Source: Anisodus tanguticus
Lineage: Eukaryota > Streptophyta > Magnoliopsida > Solanales > Solanaceae
NCBI GenBank assembly: GCA_034509755.1
Contig: CM067548.1
Span: 9,135,188-9,199,187, forward strand
Reading direction: 5' to 3'
DNA length: 64,000 bases
Below are positions 1 through 11,136 of the stretch, one piece after another. Under the pieces are notes generated by a model that worked only from the letters and a program-made list of their open reading frames with translations, was not told the origin of the DNA and did no database searches. Made by a program: the position numbers and the translations under genes. Numbering within the stretch: the stretch's first letter is position 1; the number at the start of each line of letters is the position of its first letter.

Positions 1-1378
1 CGCAGCTAATCGAGTTACTTCACCATCTTCATTCATCTTAACTCCATTGTTGCCACCATGTAAGCTCCTAACACTTTAAAAATAGAGCACCACCACAAGC
101 CAGCCCGTTAACCACAGTTGCACCTTATCACCACCATTAAACCAGTCCGCCACCAATGAAAAACCATATCTCTGTCGATGTAACTTCAAGTTCGTAAGGT
201 CCGGCCAGGTTTCGGTGTTCCAGTCGAACTTCGGTCGAGGCAGAAGGAACAAAGGTTCAGATCTTGTATTGAAGCAAAAATGATTCAAAAAGGTCCATTT
301 TTCATTTTTAATTCAAACTTTTAATTGTATCTTTCAATTGTTTTCACAGAAGTTTATGTTCCTTATCATGTGCTTATTTTTAGCTTCTTTTAAATGCTTA
401 AAGTTCCATTATTAATTGCATTGTCTTGTCTTATTTGTTGTTTCATCATGTTGAGATTCTCTATTTATTGCTGCATTTTGTTGAATTTTATCATGTTGGA
501 TACATATTGCTCATTGACTATGGAGAATATATGTCTTTTGGTTTATTTCAAAGTCCCGTAATTATAATTCGAAATGAAGTGTGGAGGACATGATTCACAA
601 ACTCGTAATAATAGGTTGAATATTAGAATCCTTTAGTGTTAGTCATAATGTAGGTGCACTTAAAATATATACCATGTGTTCGGTTATGATCCTTGGTCGA
701 TAATAAATTAATCAACGAAAAGTCATGTGTGTCATCCTGCTTCTTGACCCTTTAATAATAATTGTGCTGACCATGTGTGCCGACATGTTCCTTGGTTAAA
801 CGCATATAATTAAAAAAAAAAGGCCATGTGTGCAATCCCGCTCCTTGGCCCTCTAATAATAATTGTGTTGACCATGTGTACGAACTTGTTCCTTGGTTTA
901 ACACATATAATTAAAAAAATGTCATGTGTGCCATCCTGCTCCTTGGCGCTTTAATATTAATTGTGTTGACTATGTGTACAGACATGTTCCTTTGGTTAAA
1001 CACATGCAATAAATGAAAGACCTTGTGTGCATATGTTCCTAGGTCTAAACAATTAAATCACGTTGTATCCAAGAATTAATTTTAGCCAAATAGGAGTCGA
1101 TAAAAGCGATCATGCTAGAATCACGAGACTCGGGGAATGCCTTATACCTTCTTTTTGGTCAACAGAATTCCTTAACCGGTCTTTTGTTTTCGCAGACCAA
1201 TAATAAATAGTCATTTCCTTTTGATCAGGATTCATAAGGTGACTTGAAACACCAAAACTCAATCCCAAGTGGCGACTCTGTAAGTAAATAATCCTTTTTC
1301 AAAATCGTCACTTCAAATGGAAAAACCCTTTTAATAATAGAACTTCTGCTTCGCGGGGGTGGAAAAAGCAGTGTGACG
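1..1378 (+). mobile_element. Possible gypsy (Tat/Ogre-like) LTR fragment
   Basis: No protein-coding gene is visible. The right part carries the phrase tggcgactctg near 1267-1277, which resembles the tRNA-Arg-type primer-binding region of Tat/Ogre gypsy elements, preceded by an AT-rich stretch with short tandem repeats. The segment ends near ggtggaaaaagcagtgtgac, where a SINE joins. No second LTR and no gag or pol is present here, so this is at most a fragment or the right part of a solo LTR. Assignment rests on remembered similarity, not on a search. Confidence 0.35.
672..1060. repeat. Degenerate ~100-bp tandem repeat made of two ~50-bp half units
   Basis: Units of the form (a/g)ccatgtgt...tccttgg...aataat...attgtg recur about every 50 bp. 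Alternate units are more alike: one type has catcctgctccttggc followed by a ctttaataataattgtgttg-type tail, the other has gacatgttccttggttaaac followed by acatataatt. This gives a higher-order period near 100 bp across roughly four copies. It lies within the putative LTR fragment. Confidence 0.7.
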
Positions 1379-1485
1379 CCCAGTAATCCCACAAGTGGGA
1401 TCTGGGGAGGGTGGTGTGTACGCAACCTTTCCCCTACCTTGTGAAGGTAGAGAGACTTGTTTTGTGATAGACCCTCGGCTCAAGT
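1378..1485 (+). mobile_element. Solanaceae-type SINE copy (partial)
   Basis: Contains the sequence blocks atcccacaagtggg, tctggggagggtg, gtgtacgcaacct, aaggtagagagac and tagaccctcggctca. These occur again in the copies near 14196 (minus) and 42201 (plus) of this window, which shows a dispersed repeat family. I recognise the family as a common tRNA-derived Solanaceae SINE; the exact family name is not certain. The 168 bp between this copy and the copia element at 1658 shows nothing recognisable. Confidence 0.7.
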
Positions 1486-1657
1486 AAAGCATAATAAATC
1501 ATGTATTGAAGGAAAATACAGTAGTGAAGCAACCATGCTGAATATTATGGAGAAGAGAACAGTTGCAACACATAATACAATACTGAAGCAAGGAAACAAC
1601 GGGTAGTAATAAAATCGAAGAGCAAGATAGTATGTGAATAATAATAACTATACTGAT

Positions 1658-1863
1658 TATTAGCGAATATTCTCCGAATATTCACATTATATTTTGTAAT
1701 TATGATAGATGTATATTTAAGGTAACTTAGGATTCTTATTGTATTAGGAATCAAACATTTAAGGTAAGTTAGGATTCGTAGTGTATTATGAATCAACCTC
1801 TGTACAACTATATATATTGTGAATAATGAAAGGAATCCCTAAGGGAAATTATTCTATCTCACA
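1658..1863 (+). repeat. 5' LTR of copia element 1
   Basis: 206 bp, starting tattagcgaat and ending tatctcaca. It matches the 3' LTR except for three substitutions, an 11-bp insertion that duplicates a gaatattc motif near its start, and one extra g near the end. Confidence 0.92.
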
Positions 1864-1876
1864 TGGTATCAAGAGC
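1864..1876 (+). promoter_or_regulatory. Primer-binding site (initiator tRNA-Met) of copia element 1
   Basis: tggtatcaagagc abuts the 5' LTR. It matches the plant copia consensus complementary to the 3' end of initiator tRNA-Met, with one extra a. Confidence 0.85.
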
Positions 1877-1970
1877 CTAAACCTTACTTTCCTCTCTCTC
1901 AAAACCAGCCGCCGACCCCCCCTCCCTAACTCGATTTTTCCCTTCGGTCGACGGCAACCCGACAGCCACC

Positions 1971-3136
1971 ATGTCTTCCCCCATAAATTTTGGTTCCTCC
2001 ACTGGCACTTTTGACAACCCCTCTCAACGATCATCGTCTTCTTTTCACCCGGCTTTCGCCGTTACCAACATCAAGAATTCTATCCCTATAATTCTTGATC
2101 AAGAAGACTGTCAATATTCCATGTGGACAGAACTGTTCTATATTCATGCATGTGCGTACAACGTGCTCGACCATATTGATGACTTTGTTCCTCGTTCCAC
2201 CGACATTGTCGAATCGACATGGCGTCGCCTTGACGCCATCGTCAAACAGTGGATATACGGCACCATCTCAAAAGACTTGTTGTGTACCATCATGAAAACA
2301 GGTGCTACGGCACGTGACCTTTGGGTGTGGTTGGAAGAAATCTTTCAGGACAATAAAAATACTCGGGTCGTGTATTTGGAGGAGCAATTCAACAATACGC
2401 GCCTCGAGAATTTTTAACATGTCCGAATATTGCAAACAACTGAAAGTCATAGCCGACCAACTCTCCAACGTCAGGATTTCTATTTCTGAAACCAAGATAG
2501 TACTTTAATTGGTTGTTGGTTTACCGAAAGGTGAATACGATACACTTGCAACGATGATTCAATAGGCCGACCCACTATCAAGTTTCACCAAGGCACGGTC
2601 ACAACTATTGTTGGAAGAAACCCGCCGTACTAAACAAGAGGAACATAATCAAAAGGCGTTAGCCGTTGACGGGATGGCACCACCGGCGGCCAACACCACC
2701 CAGCCACCACCGCAAGACCAACAACAGTAGCAGTCTCGCGGCGGAGGGCGTGGCGGCAGAGGCCGCGGCCATAATAACAAAGGTAAGGGCCACAAAAATC
2801 AGCAGCCAGGCCCAAATACCGCCTACTTCCCGTGGCTTGGGCAGCAGCAAGTCTGGCCCAACCAGCAGAACTGGGCCTCGCCTGCATACCCATACCCGAC
2901 TCGCAAGGGCCCGGGCCCGAGCTCGCATAGTCGACCGGCCTATGGGCCATGCTCCGGCCCACTGCGCAGCCCACCAGCAGCAGTAGTAGGCCCACCAGCA
3001 GCAGTAGTAGGCCCACCAGCAGCAGTAGTAGGCCCACCTGGTCTCGATCCAGCAGCACCCGCAACCGAGCAGCTTGGCTCCCACCTACTTGGGTCAGGCC
3101 TTCAGCACCGTGAACCTTCAATAGCCCGACGAAAAT
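1971..3136 (+). pseudogene. Copia gag (broken)
   Basis: The reading frame starts with MSSPINFG and gives a copia Gag (UBN2-type) with a YSMWTELFYIHACAY stretch, WRRLDAIVKQWIYGTIS and the DLWVWLEEIFQDNKN helix. Near 2410 the frame shifts to continue as MSEYCKQLKVIADQL; stops follow at about 2506 and 2565, after which GLPKGEYDT and SFTKARSQLLLEETRR can still be read. The C-terminal part is Gly/Arg-rich and Gln/Pro-rich and contains a 21-bp triplicated block; I see no clear CCHC knuckle. It would form the capsid of the element's particle if intact. Confidence 0.8.
2967..3035 (+). repeat. Three-copy 21-bp tandem repeat in copia gag tail
   Basis: The unit gcccaccagcagcagtagta plus g occurs three times without change. 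21 bp keeps frame, so it expands a Pro/Gln/Ser-type linker without breaking it. Confidence 0.9.
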
Positions 3137-3142
3137 TGGTAC

Positions 3143-6100
3143 ATGGACACTGGAGCCACATCTCACCTCACCCGGTCATCAGGTAACTTATCTCAACTAC
3201 TTCGGCTAAAGTGTCCTCAATTTATTACGGTCGGTAATGGTCATTGCATTCCAATTGAAGGTTACGGTAACACACATACCAAACATCCCCGCCCGCATTT
3301 CTCCCTAAATCACGTCCTTTACACCCCTAACATCATTAAAAACCTAATCTCTGTTAGAAAATTCACTCACAATAATTCTGTGTCTGTCGAATTTAACCCT
3401 TTTGGTTTTTCTGTGAAGGATCTCAATACGGGGAAAATTCTTACGCGCTGCAATAGTGTGGGAGACCTCTACCCCTTCACTCAGTCTTCCGCTGTCAGAA
3501 CTCAGTCACCTGTCTCCCTAGCTGCTATCTCTCCGTCAACTTGGCACAACCGACTCGGACACCCAGAAGACCCTGTTTTTAATATTCTTAGGACTAATAA
3601 GCGTATTTAATATAATAATGAGAAAATTGTCCACCACTGTTTTTCTTGCCCACTTGGAAAACATACTCGTATTTCATTTATGTCATCAAACAGTGTTACT
3701 TTTTCTCCATTTGATATTGTTCATGCTGATTTGTGGACATCTCCGGTTGTCAGTTCTTTGGGTCACAAATTCTATCTAGTATTATTAGATGATTTTTCAC
3801 ACTTTGTATGGATCTACCCACTAAAGTTCAAATCTGAAGTGTTTGCCAAGTTCCTTGAATTTCAAAAATTCATCAAAATACAGTTTGAAAAATCTATAAA
3901 AAAAATTCAACGTGATAATGGACGTAACTTTAATAATTCGACTTTTCACAATTTCTGCTCTAAACAAGGCATGGTTTTCCGTTTTTCCTGTCCCTACACT
4001 TCCTCCCAAAATAGCAAAGCTGAAAGAATCATCCGTACCATCAATAACATGGTGCGTACCCTTCTCTTTCATGCCAGTCTTCCACCGTCATTCCGGGTCT
4101 ACGCTTGTCAAAATGGTAGAATACCTCCTTAACATTTTACCAACCAGCACTCTCCAAAACAAGACCCCAATTGAAATCTTATACCGTAGGTTCCCCTCTT
4201 ATGACCAAATACGCATCTTCGGTTGCTTGTGCTACCCCAACCTGGCCTCCACTGCATCTCACAAACTAGCCTTACGCACCACACCATGCGTATTCATCGG
4301 TTTCTCACCTAATCATCGGGGGTACTTATGCTATGACATAACCACTCGTAAGATCATTATCTCACGTCACGTCACATTCGATGAGGCGACCTATCCATTT
4401 TCAAACCTTCAAAAATTCCAAACCACGGATTACACATTTCTCGATGAGTCTCCTATGTCTCTTCTACTCCAGTCGATGTGTCTCTGGCAAATTCCAATAC
4501 CGATACAGCCTGTTCCGACAGTACACACTGCCCCGTCCCCACCACTGCTGCCTTCAGCCAACTGCTCTCGGTCGAACACACCACCAACACAACTGCTGCC
4601 TTCAGTCGTGTCTCCTGCCCCAAAGAAGAATGTTGCCTCCCGATCCAAAGACTCGTAAGTCGGCGAAGACTCGGTCCGGCGGCAATCGCCTCCCGGTCCG
4701 TAAACCGACACCGTAGCCTACCTGGGTCCCGACCTCCCACTGCAGCCTACCCATCGCATGAAGACTCGTGCACAACACGGGATCTTCAAACCCAAGGTTC
4801 ACTTCAACCTCTCCGCACAAATCTTATCACCTATTCCAAAAAATCCAAAAAATCCAAAACTAGCAAAACTGGACCCCAATTGGAATGCGACCATGTGCGA
4901 GGAGTTTAACGCTTTAACCAAGCAGAACACGTGGGATTTGGTACCTAGACCAGACGGTGTGAATGTTATCCGGTGTATGTGGTTATTTCGTCACAAGTTC
5001 AGAGATAGTGGTGACCTGGAATGGTATAAGGCAAGACTGGTTGCCAATGGCACTAATCAGCAGGAGGGTATTGATTATGGTGAGACATTCAGTCCGGTTG
5101 TTAAACCGGCTACTATTCGGACTATTCTCATTATTGCTATGGGCATGCATTGGCCGATTCATCAGCTTGATGTCAAGAATGATTTTCTTCATAGGGATTT
5201 GAAAGAAATTGTGTACATGCATCAGCCCTATGGCTTTGTTCATCCGACAGTCCCGCAGTTTGTATGTCGTCTCAGGAAGTCATTGTATGGCTTGAAACAG
5301 GTACCCCGCGCTTGGTATGATCGTTTTGCCAGGTATTTCTGCAGATCGGTTTTATATGTAGCAGGTGTGATAACTCCCTCTTCACTTTTCATCGAGATAG
5401 CAACACGGCTTATTTGCTATTATATGTGGATGACATTGTTCTTACTGCCTTTTCTGACGGTTTGAAGAATGAAATCATTGCTCTGCTCAAAACAGAATTT
5501 GCTATGACCGACTTGGGCAAGTTCAGTTATTTCTTGGGTATATCAGTGACCAGATCTGCAGCTACTATGTTCTTGTGTCAGCGTAAGTATGCAGAAGAGA
5601 TAGTGTACAGGGCTAAGATGGCAAATTGTAAAAATATGTCAACTCTGGTTGACTCGAAATCCAAGCTCAGTGCCAATGACGGTGAGCCAGTTTCTGATCC
5701 CACTCTATATCGGAGTCTTGCAGGTGCCCTTCGATATCTTACCTTCACTAGGCTTGATATTGCATATGTCGTTCAGCAGGTGTGTCTGTTCATGCACGAC
5801 CCTCGAAAGTCTCATTTTTCCGCCCTCAAACATATTATCAGATACGTTAAGGGCACACTGGATTTTGGACTACATCTATACCCCTCTACCCCAAACAAGT
5901 TACTCTCCTACACGGATGCAGATTGGGCAGGATGCCCCGATACACGTCGCTCCACCTCTGGCTACTGTGTATTTCTTGGGGATAATCTTATTCCATGGTC
6001 CGCCAAGCGGCAGGCCACGCTATCCCGTTCGAGTGTTGAAGCAGAGTATCGCGGAGTTGCTAATGTCGTTGTTGAGATCTGTTGGCTCTGAAATCTTCTT

Positions 6101-6391
6101 TTAGAGCTCCAATGTCCACTGCGAAAGGCGTCTATAGTCTATTGTGACAACATCTCTGCCATCTATATGTCCCACAATCCGGTCCAACATCAGCGGACTA
6201 AGCATATTGAGATGGATATCCACTTTGTACGAGAGAAGGTCGGCCTTGGTCAGGTCAAAATATTACATGTGCCTTCCTCATATCAGTATGCAGATATTTT
6301 CACAAAGGGACTACCAAGACAGCTCTTCACCGACTTCCGATCCAGCCTTAGCGTTCGGCCTCCTCCCGCTCCGTCTGAGGGGGAGTATTAG
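3143..6391 (+). pseudogene. Copia pol (protease, integrase, RT, RNase H), broken
   Basis: Protease: MDTGATSHL (active-site DTGA). GAG-pre-integrase: WHNRLGHPEDPV, then a stop at 3608. Integrase from about 3680 with FDIVHADLW, LLDDFSHFVW and IQRDNGRNF, then a frameshift near 4100 and continuation with IFGCLCYPNLA and FIGFSPNHRGYLCYD. RT from about 4870: LVPRPDGVNVIRCMWLF, QLDVKNDFLHRDL, SLYGLKQVPRAWYDRF; a frameshift near 5410 precedes the catalytic LLYVDDIVL. RNase H: YTDADWAGCPDTRRSTSGYC and SSVEAEYRG, a stop at about 6089, then NPVQHQRTKHIEMDIHFVRE and YADIFTKGLP. At least four disabling changes mean no polyprotein can be made. Confidence 0.9.
6377..6385 (+). promoter_or_regulatory. Polypurine tract of copia element 1
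   Basis: gagggggag lies immediately before the 3' LTR, the expected plus-strand primer site. Confidence 0.85.
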
Positions 6392-6579
6392 CGAATATTC
6401 ACAGTATATTTTGTAATTATGATAGATGTATATTTAAGGTAACTTAGGATTCTTATTGTATTAGTAATCAACCATTTAAGGTAAGTTAGGATTCGTAGTG
6501 TATTATGAATCAACCTCTGTACAACTATATATATTGTGAATAATGAAAGGAATCCCTAAGGAAATTATTCTATCTCACA
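6386..6579 (+). repeat. 3' LTR of copia element 1
   Basis: 194 bp, starting tattagcgaat and ending tatctcaca, followed by the ctgat target duplication at 6580-6584. Confidence 0.92.
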
Positions 6580-6639
6580 CTGATAAGGGAGACTATAGAA
6601 TATTAACCTTCTACCCTAAACCTCAACCTTTATATCTTC

Positions 6640-7100
6640 TTATCTAGTGGAATGTACAACTGCTAGTGGAATATCTTTTGACTGAAAAATATCCAAATTT
6701 CCCTCGGTAAAAGAGTTACTGGCAACAGAGAATATAATTTTGCACAGCTTCAGATCGTCCACAGAACATGTCTGTAATGATTTGTGCTTACCAAGGTTGT
6801 TACTATTTGACTAGTGTAATTCTTGTTGTTGATTATGGTGATTTCATTCTGATTAACTTCATCTTTCCTAATTGTTGCAAGTCATTCTGATGTTTCTGTT
6901 GGTATTTTCTCATTAATTACCATGAGCTGAAACTTTATCCCTATTCTTTGGGCCTATTGACTATTTTTTTGGTTTCCTTTTTCTCAATGACAATGTCATT
7001 ATCGTGCCATTTCAGATTATATGAAACTGCAATAAGACTTGGGGAGCTTCAGGCTCAGTTTAAGCTACCAATTGATCCACAGGAGTATTTGGTTTGATAT
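6640..7100 (+). repeat. Copy 1 of duplicated SKI2 intron-exon block
   Basis: Aligns by eye with 8465-8945: shared tgctagtggaatatctttt-type start, aaaaatatccaaatttcc, a tgattatggtg(a/g)tttcattctgatta block, ttctcaatgacaat and the exon attatatgaaactgca. In this copy the exon breaks off after the codons for QEY and runs into ttggtttga. Confidence 0.75.
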
Positions 7101-7946
7101 GCTCATGTCTGCCTGTTGATCATTTTTCCTTATCCATGACATATGTATTTACTAATTGTTGTTGATAGTTTTGAATAAGTTTCTTTTTTATGAAGAGTTT
7201 TGATAAGATGTTGTGCTTGTGGTGTCTGAATTATTGAGGGATCAAACCTATATATCAGCCATGTTGATTTTTTCTTAATGTTTCTCTAATGGATGAGCTT
7301 AAAAGACAGTATAAGACTTCTCCTTGTTATACATTAGGTTTAATGATAGAAAACTCGTCAAAATTAATCGATGTTTTATGAGGATAAAACATATCATGTT
7401 AAATATGTTCTCATATCAAGATGTTTGATGCTTCTTCAACTCCTAACTGCTCCCTTAGGTCCAAGTGTTTGCTGAATCCTTTTAGTTGGAGCAATCTTTC
7501 CCCTGTAAATGATGTCATTCCCCTTTTAGATTTTATCAGCTCCCTCTCAGTGGCTTAGCAGCCTTGAGTTTTTGCTTCTGGTTCTTAACTCCCAGCTCAT
7601 ACTTGTTTTTTTCAAAGTATTTGGAGTTATAACCATATGATTTGTAATCATTCATGCATCTTCTTGATGCTTTTTTAATGCAACTTACTTTATAAAAAAA
7701 ATATATAATTGCATATGCAAGTTGACAGGACAATTTACTATGTACTAACTTGGTTTTATCTCTTTATTGGAATAAATTATATCAAGTTAAATATGTCACA
7801 TGCTTCACTGAATTGCACATCCAAAGAGACACATATCACAAGGTCACAGATCAAAGAGCTACAACACCTCTTTCTTGATATAACAAAGTCGGTGCCGTGA
7901 AGTTAGAGATGGAGAGAGAGAGTTGTAGTAAGCATTTAGTGTCGTG

Positions 7947-8284
7947 TGTCCCACATTGATGCTGGAAATTGGTTGATGTCTTCTTATATGGTTTTGGGTA
8001 ATCCTCACCTCATCAACTAGCTTTTGGGGTTGAGTTAAGTCGAAGGTCTATTTCATATCACAGTATTAGAGTTAGACCTATTCCTATTCTTGGTTTGACT
8101 CAGTGTTGGGCCCCAATGTTTGTTGTTTGCACTCCAGATGTCCGGTTCTGAGCATGCGGGGAATATTTAGTGTTCCACATTGGTGGTGGGAATGGGTTGA
8201 TGTCTCCTTATATGGTCTTAGGCAATTCTCACCTCATGAGTTAGCTTTTGGAGTGGAGTTAGGCCCAAGACTCAATTCTTATCA
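7947..8284 (+). mobile_element. TRIM-like miniature LTR retrotransposon
   Basis: Two direct 114-bp repeats (7947-8060 starting tgtcccacattg, 8171-8284 starting tgttccacattg, both ending atca) enclose about 110 bp. Directly after the first repeat, cagtattagagttagacc resembles a decayed tggtatcagagccagacc primer-binding site. There is no coding capacity. A clear target duplication was not found, so exact ends are uncertain. It sits between the two SKI2 exon copies. Confidence 0.65.
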
Positions 8285-8464
8285 AGTCAGTTCTTCTTTG
8301 TTTGAATACAATTTTAGGATGGAAAAGATTTCCTAGCAGGCTGCCAATTGTCTTATATCGTCAGTATATGTCTTGTTTTTCCTTTATTGAAAGAATTTTG
8401 AAGATGGGATTCGGTCAGGTTTACAAATCAAGCATGTAGTGGTCTAAGACCTCATTGCTGCTTG

Positions 8465-8945
8465 TAGGTCTTTCTCTGTAATGCACAGCTGCTTGTGGAA
8501 TATCTTTTCTCAAAAATATCCAAATTTTCCTTGGTAAAAGAGTTGCTTACAAAGGCTGTTCCTATTTAAACGATGTGTGGCCATTTGGTTCTTTCTTACT
8601 TCTGAAGTCATGTTGTCTTTCCTTCTTGCACTTTCTTAATATTGTCTTTATTTGACTTGTAATTCTAGTTATTGATTATGGTGGTTTCATTCTGATTAGC
8701 TTCATTCTTATCTTTTCTAACTGTTTTAAGTCATTCTGATGTATTCTGCAGGTATTTTCTCAATTAATTACCATAAGCTGAAACTTTTTCCTTATTCTTT
8801 GGGCCTATAGGCTATTTTTCTTTGTTTCCTTTCTCAATGACAATATCGTTATCTTGGTATTTCAGATTATATGAAACTGCACTAAGACTTGGGGAGCTTC
8901 AACCTCAGTTTAAGCTACCAATTGATCCACAGGAGTATGCCCAAG
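8465..8945 (+). repeat. Copy 2 of duplicated SKI2 intron-exon block
   Basis: The more complete copy. Its exon retains the full donor-bounded reading frame to 8992, and it is followed by a 111-nt intron with a CT-repeat near the donor and a ttttgcag acceptor. Confidence 0.75.
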
Positions 8946-9290
8946 AGAATCTTAAGTTTGGTTTGGTTGAAGTAGTTTACGAATGGGCAAAGGTTCTCTC
9001 TCTCTCTCAAACCCACAAATCTAGGATTTGCATGTATGGTTGCGTACGACTTATATATCATAATATCCTAACGGGTGTCTCTAATTCTGCTTCCCTTTTG
9101 CAGGGCACCCCATTTGCTAGAGATTTGTGAGTTCACTGATGTCCCTGAAGGTGTAATAGTGAGGACTATTGTCAGATTAGACGAGACATGTCGTGAATTA
9201 AGAAATGCTGCAGCAATTATGGGTAATTCTGCACTGTACAAGAAAATGGAAACTGCGATATTGTGTTAGCTTGTATATTACTGGGGTATG

Positions 9291-11136
9291 ATTAGGTCAG
9301 GAAGCCTGCCTTGATTTCAACTGCAAGTCCAAGGGAACTTCCGAGCGCTTGTTGTACACTAAAATATGTTCGCCAAGGTGTGGACTTGAGCAATGATACC
9401 CTACACTTTGGCAAATTTGTACAGAAATTTTAGTATTTCATATGTACATTTACCAATAGGCAGTAAATTACGCCCTGATTAGCTCCGAGAAAGTACATGA
9501 ACTTTAAGATTTACTGTAACTGTATCACATTCTTTTAAAAATTAGGTATGATTCACTATGAAGGTTAACTAGCTCTTGAATGTGATTAATGCTAAGTGAA
9601 CTGTTGATCAGGTCATCTTTTCCCTTTTTCTTTTTTCTGGGGGGTGGGGGTGGGGGTGGGGAGGGGGAGGAAGCGGTTGTTTAACCATCTGGTACTTGAA
9701 TCCTATTGGTCCAACTAATTTGAACTCACGTCAATTAGGCTAACTAAGAGGGTGGAAAAGCGCTCCCCTTCATAAAAACTTCCGTTCTCAAGGTTCAAAC
9801 TCGAGACTTGTTAAGGTTTAGGTTATTTCAAACAATTCCACCATACTCGTTTGGTGGTGATTTGGCCAGCTTTTATGATCAATATTATTTAAGTCCGTTG
9901 TTTTATAACTAGCAAGTAGTAGACTGCTGGAAATAACAAAAAAAGGGAAATAGGAGCAGAGATTAGACTTTTCAGTCTATCTTAATCACGTATTTGAGGA
10001 CACATGTCAGGTTAAAGAAATAAATCTATAGATTAGTTATGTTTATTCGGGTGTATTTCTTCTACAAATAATCTAGAAGTATTGAAAACCATTTCTTGTT
10101 AGATGATTAGGAAACTATTTTCCTCCTCACCAACGAAACTTTGAAAAATATTCTTCCTACCCACCTACCGGAAACCAAAATATATATGAGAAAGAAAATG
10201 TTTTTCTATGAAAAATATTTTCTAGGAATACAGGATACCAAACGCATGTTCCATGGAAAACAATATCAGCCATGCACTTCTAAGTAGGTGTATTATGATA
10301 AGGTTAATTAGTTAAATGAAGATGATGCGAAACGGTAAACAATAAGCATAAATGTAACACTCGAAAAAGAAAAACTTTTTATACCTATTATGCAACACTT
10401 TTAGGAACCATCACGTGTTTAGGAATTTGCTATTTAGACTCATTTAATTTAAAAAATGTAATATACTACCGGTCTATATTATTTTCTTTAAGACATTTGC
10501 ATACCCCTTAAAAAATTTAATAGCATTAAGTACTTATAAGTATACTTGTATCAACCTAGTTATATCTCCTCTAATTATCTCACTTAAGTAATACTACAAT
10601 AATCAGAGCACTTGAATTTTAAAGAAGAAAAAAAAAGGGGTAATAGATGCTTCTTGTTATTTTAGAACGTCAAAAGTGATCTGCCTCACCATGGCTAAAA
10701 AAAAACTAGTGCACAGAAAAAGGGAAGAAAAGCATAAACCATGCAATTCAACCAGACATCTCCAGTTTCTTTTTCCAAAATACGTGGTCACAGCCAATTT
10801 CAGTCCAAGAACAGTTAGGTAGGGTTTTCAAAATCAGCACCATTCATAATGACAAACATGTAAAACAAAAGTTGTTCATTCACACAGACAGCCTACAACA
10901 GATCTACCTGGGCAATTTAGATGTTTGCACTTATTGTCCAAGGTAAAAGAGAATGACAGACAATCTTAAAATACACTTGACGATCTTAAGATACATAAAA
11001 TACACTTGACGATGTGTTAATGTAGTCTGCAAAGACGAGATTGTCAAAGAACCTAATCACCATTTATGACAAAGAAATTGGAGGTCTAAACTAAACAGAA
11101 GCAAATCAAGATACTTCAAAGAATAGAAACAGAGAA
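9291..11136. other. Spacer between SKI2 fragment and NRL gene
   Basis: No open frame with recognisable similarity. It contains a G-rich run (9639-9672), AT-rich repeats and, near its right end, the 3' flank of the minus-strand NRL gene. A short local repeat (atacacttgacgat twice near 10971-11015) is visible. Confidence 0.6.
9639..9672 (+). repeat. G-rich tract with G-quadruplex potential
   Basis: Several runs of four to six g separated by single t or a residues, about 34 bp in length. Sequence pattern only; no functional claim. Confidence 0.7.

Larger units (their letters stand above)
1658..6579 (+). mobile_element. Ty1/copia LTR retrotransposon, structurally complete, coding-dead (copia element 1)
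   Basis: Two direct LTRs (1658-1863 and 6386-6579) flank gag-like and pol sequence in the copia order protease, integrase, reverse transcriptase, RNase H. The five bases ctgat occur immediately outside both ends (1653-1657 and 6580-6584), a target-site duplication. The primer-binding site directly follows the 5' LTR and the polypurine tract directly precedes the 3' LTR. The LTR ends are TA...CA rather than TG...CA. Over aligned bases the LTRs differ by three substitutions and two indels, so the insertion is fairly recent, yet the frame carries several frameshifts and stops. It was probably mobilised in trans or has decayed quickly. Confidence 0.93.
6640..9290 (+). pseudogene. 3' fragment of a SKI2-like exosome RNA helicase gene, exon region duplicated, broken
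   Basis: SKI2 (DExH-box) feeds RNA to the cytosolic exosome; only the C-terminal DSHCT part is seen here. Exon 8866-8992 reads LYETALRLGELQPQFKLP, then QENLKFGLVEVVYEWAK, with ag acceptor and gt donor. The next exon starts at 9104 (GTPFA) but an extra a near 9119 shifts the frame; the other frame continues EICEFTDVPEGVIVRTIVRLDET and MGNSALYKKMETA, after which a deletion removes the usual end. A second, truncated copy of the first exon and its upstream intron lies at about 6640-7100 (exon 7015-7092), so the locus has an internal duplication 1.85 kb apart. The helicase core is absent upstream, where copia element 1 sits. Transcription was originally plus strand. Confidence 0.8.

Noticed and set aside
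2630..3166. Minus-strand open frames of 141 and 178 codons, rich in Leu, Trp and Cys
   Set aside because: They are reverse-strand shadows of the copia gag tail and its 21-bp repeats; composition is low-complexity and no domain is recognisable.
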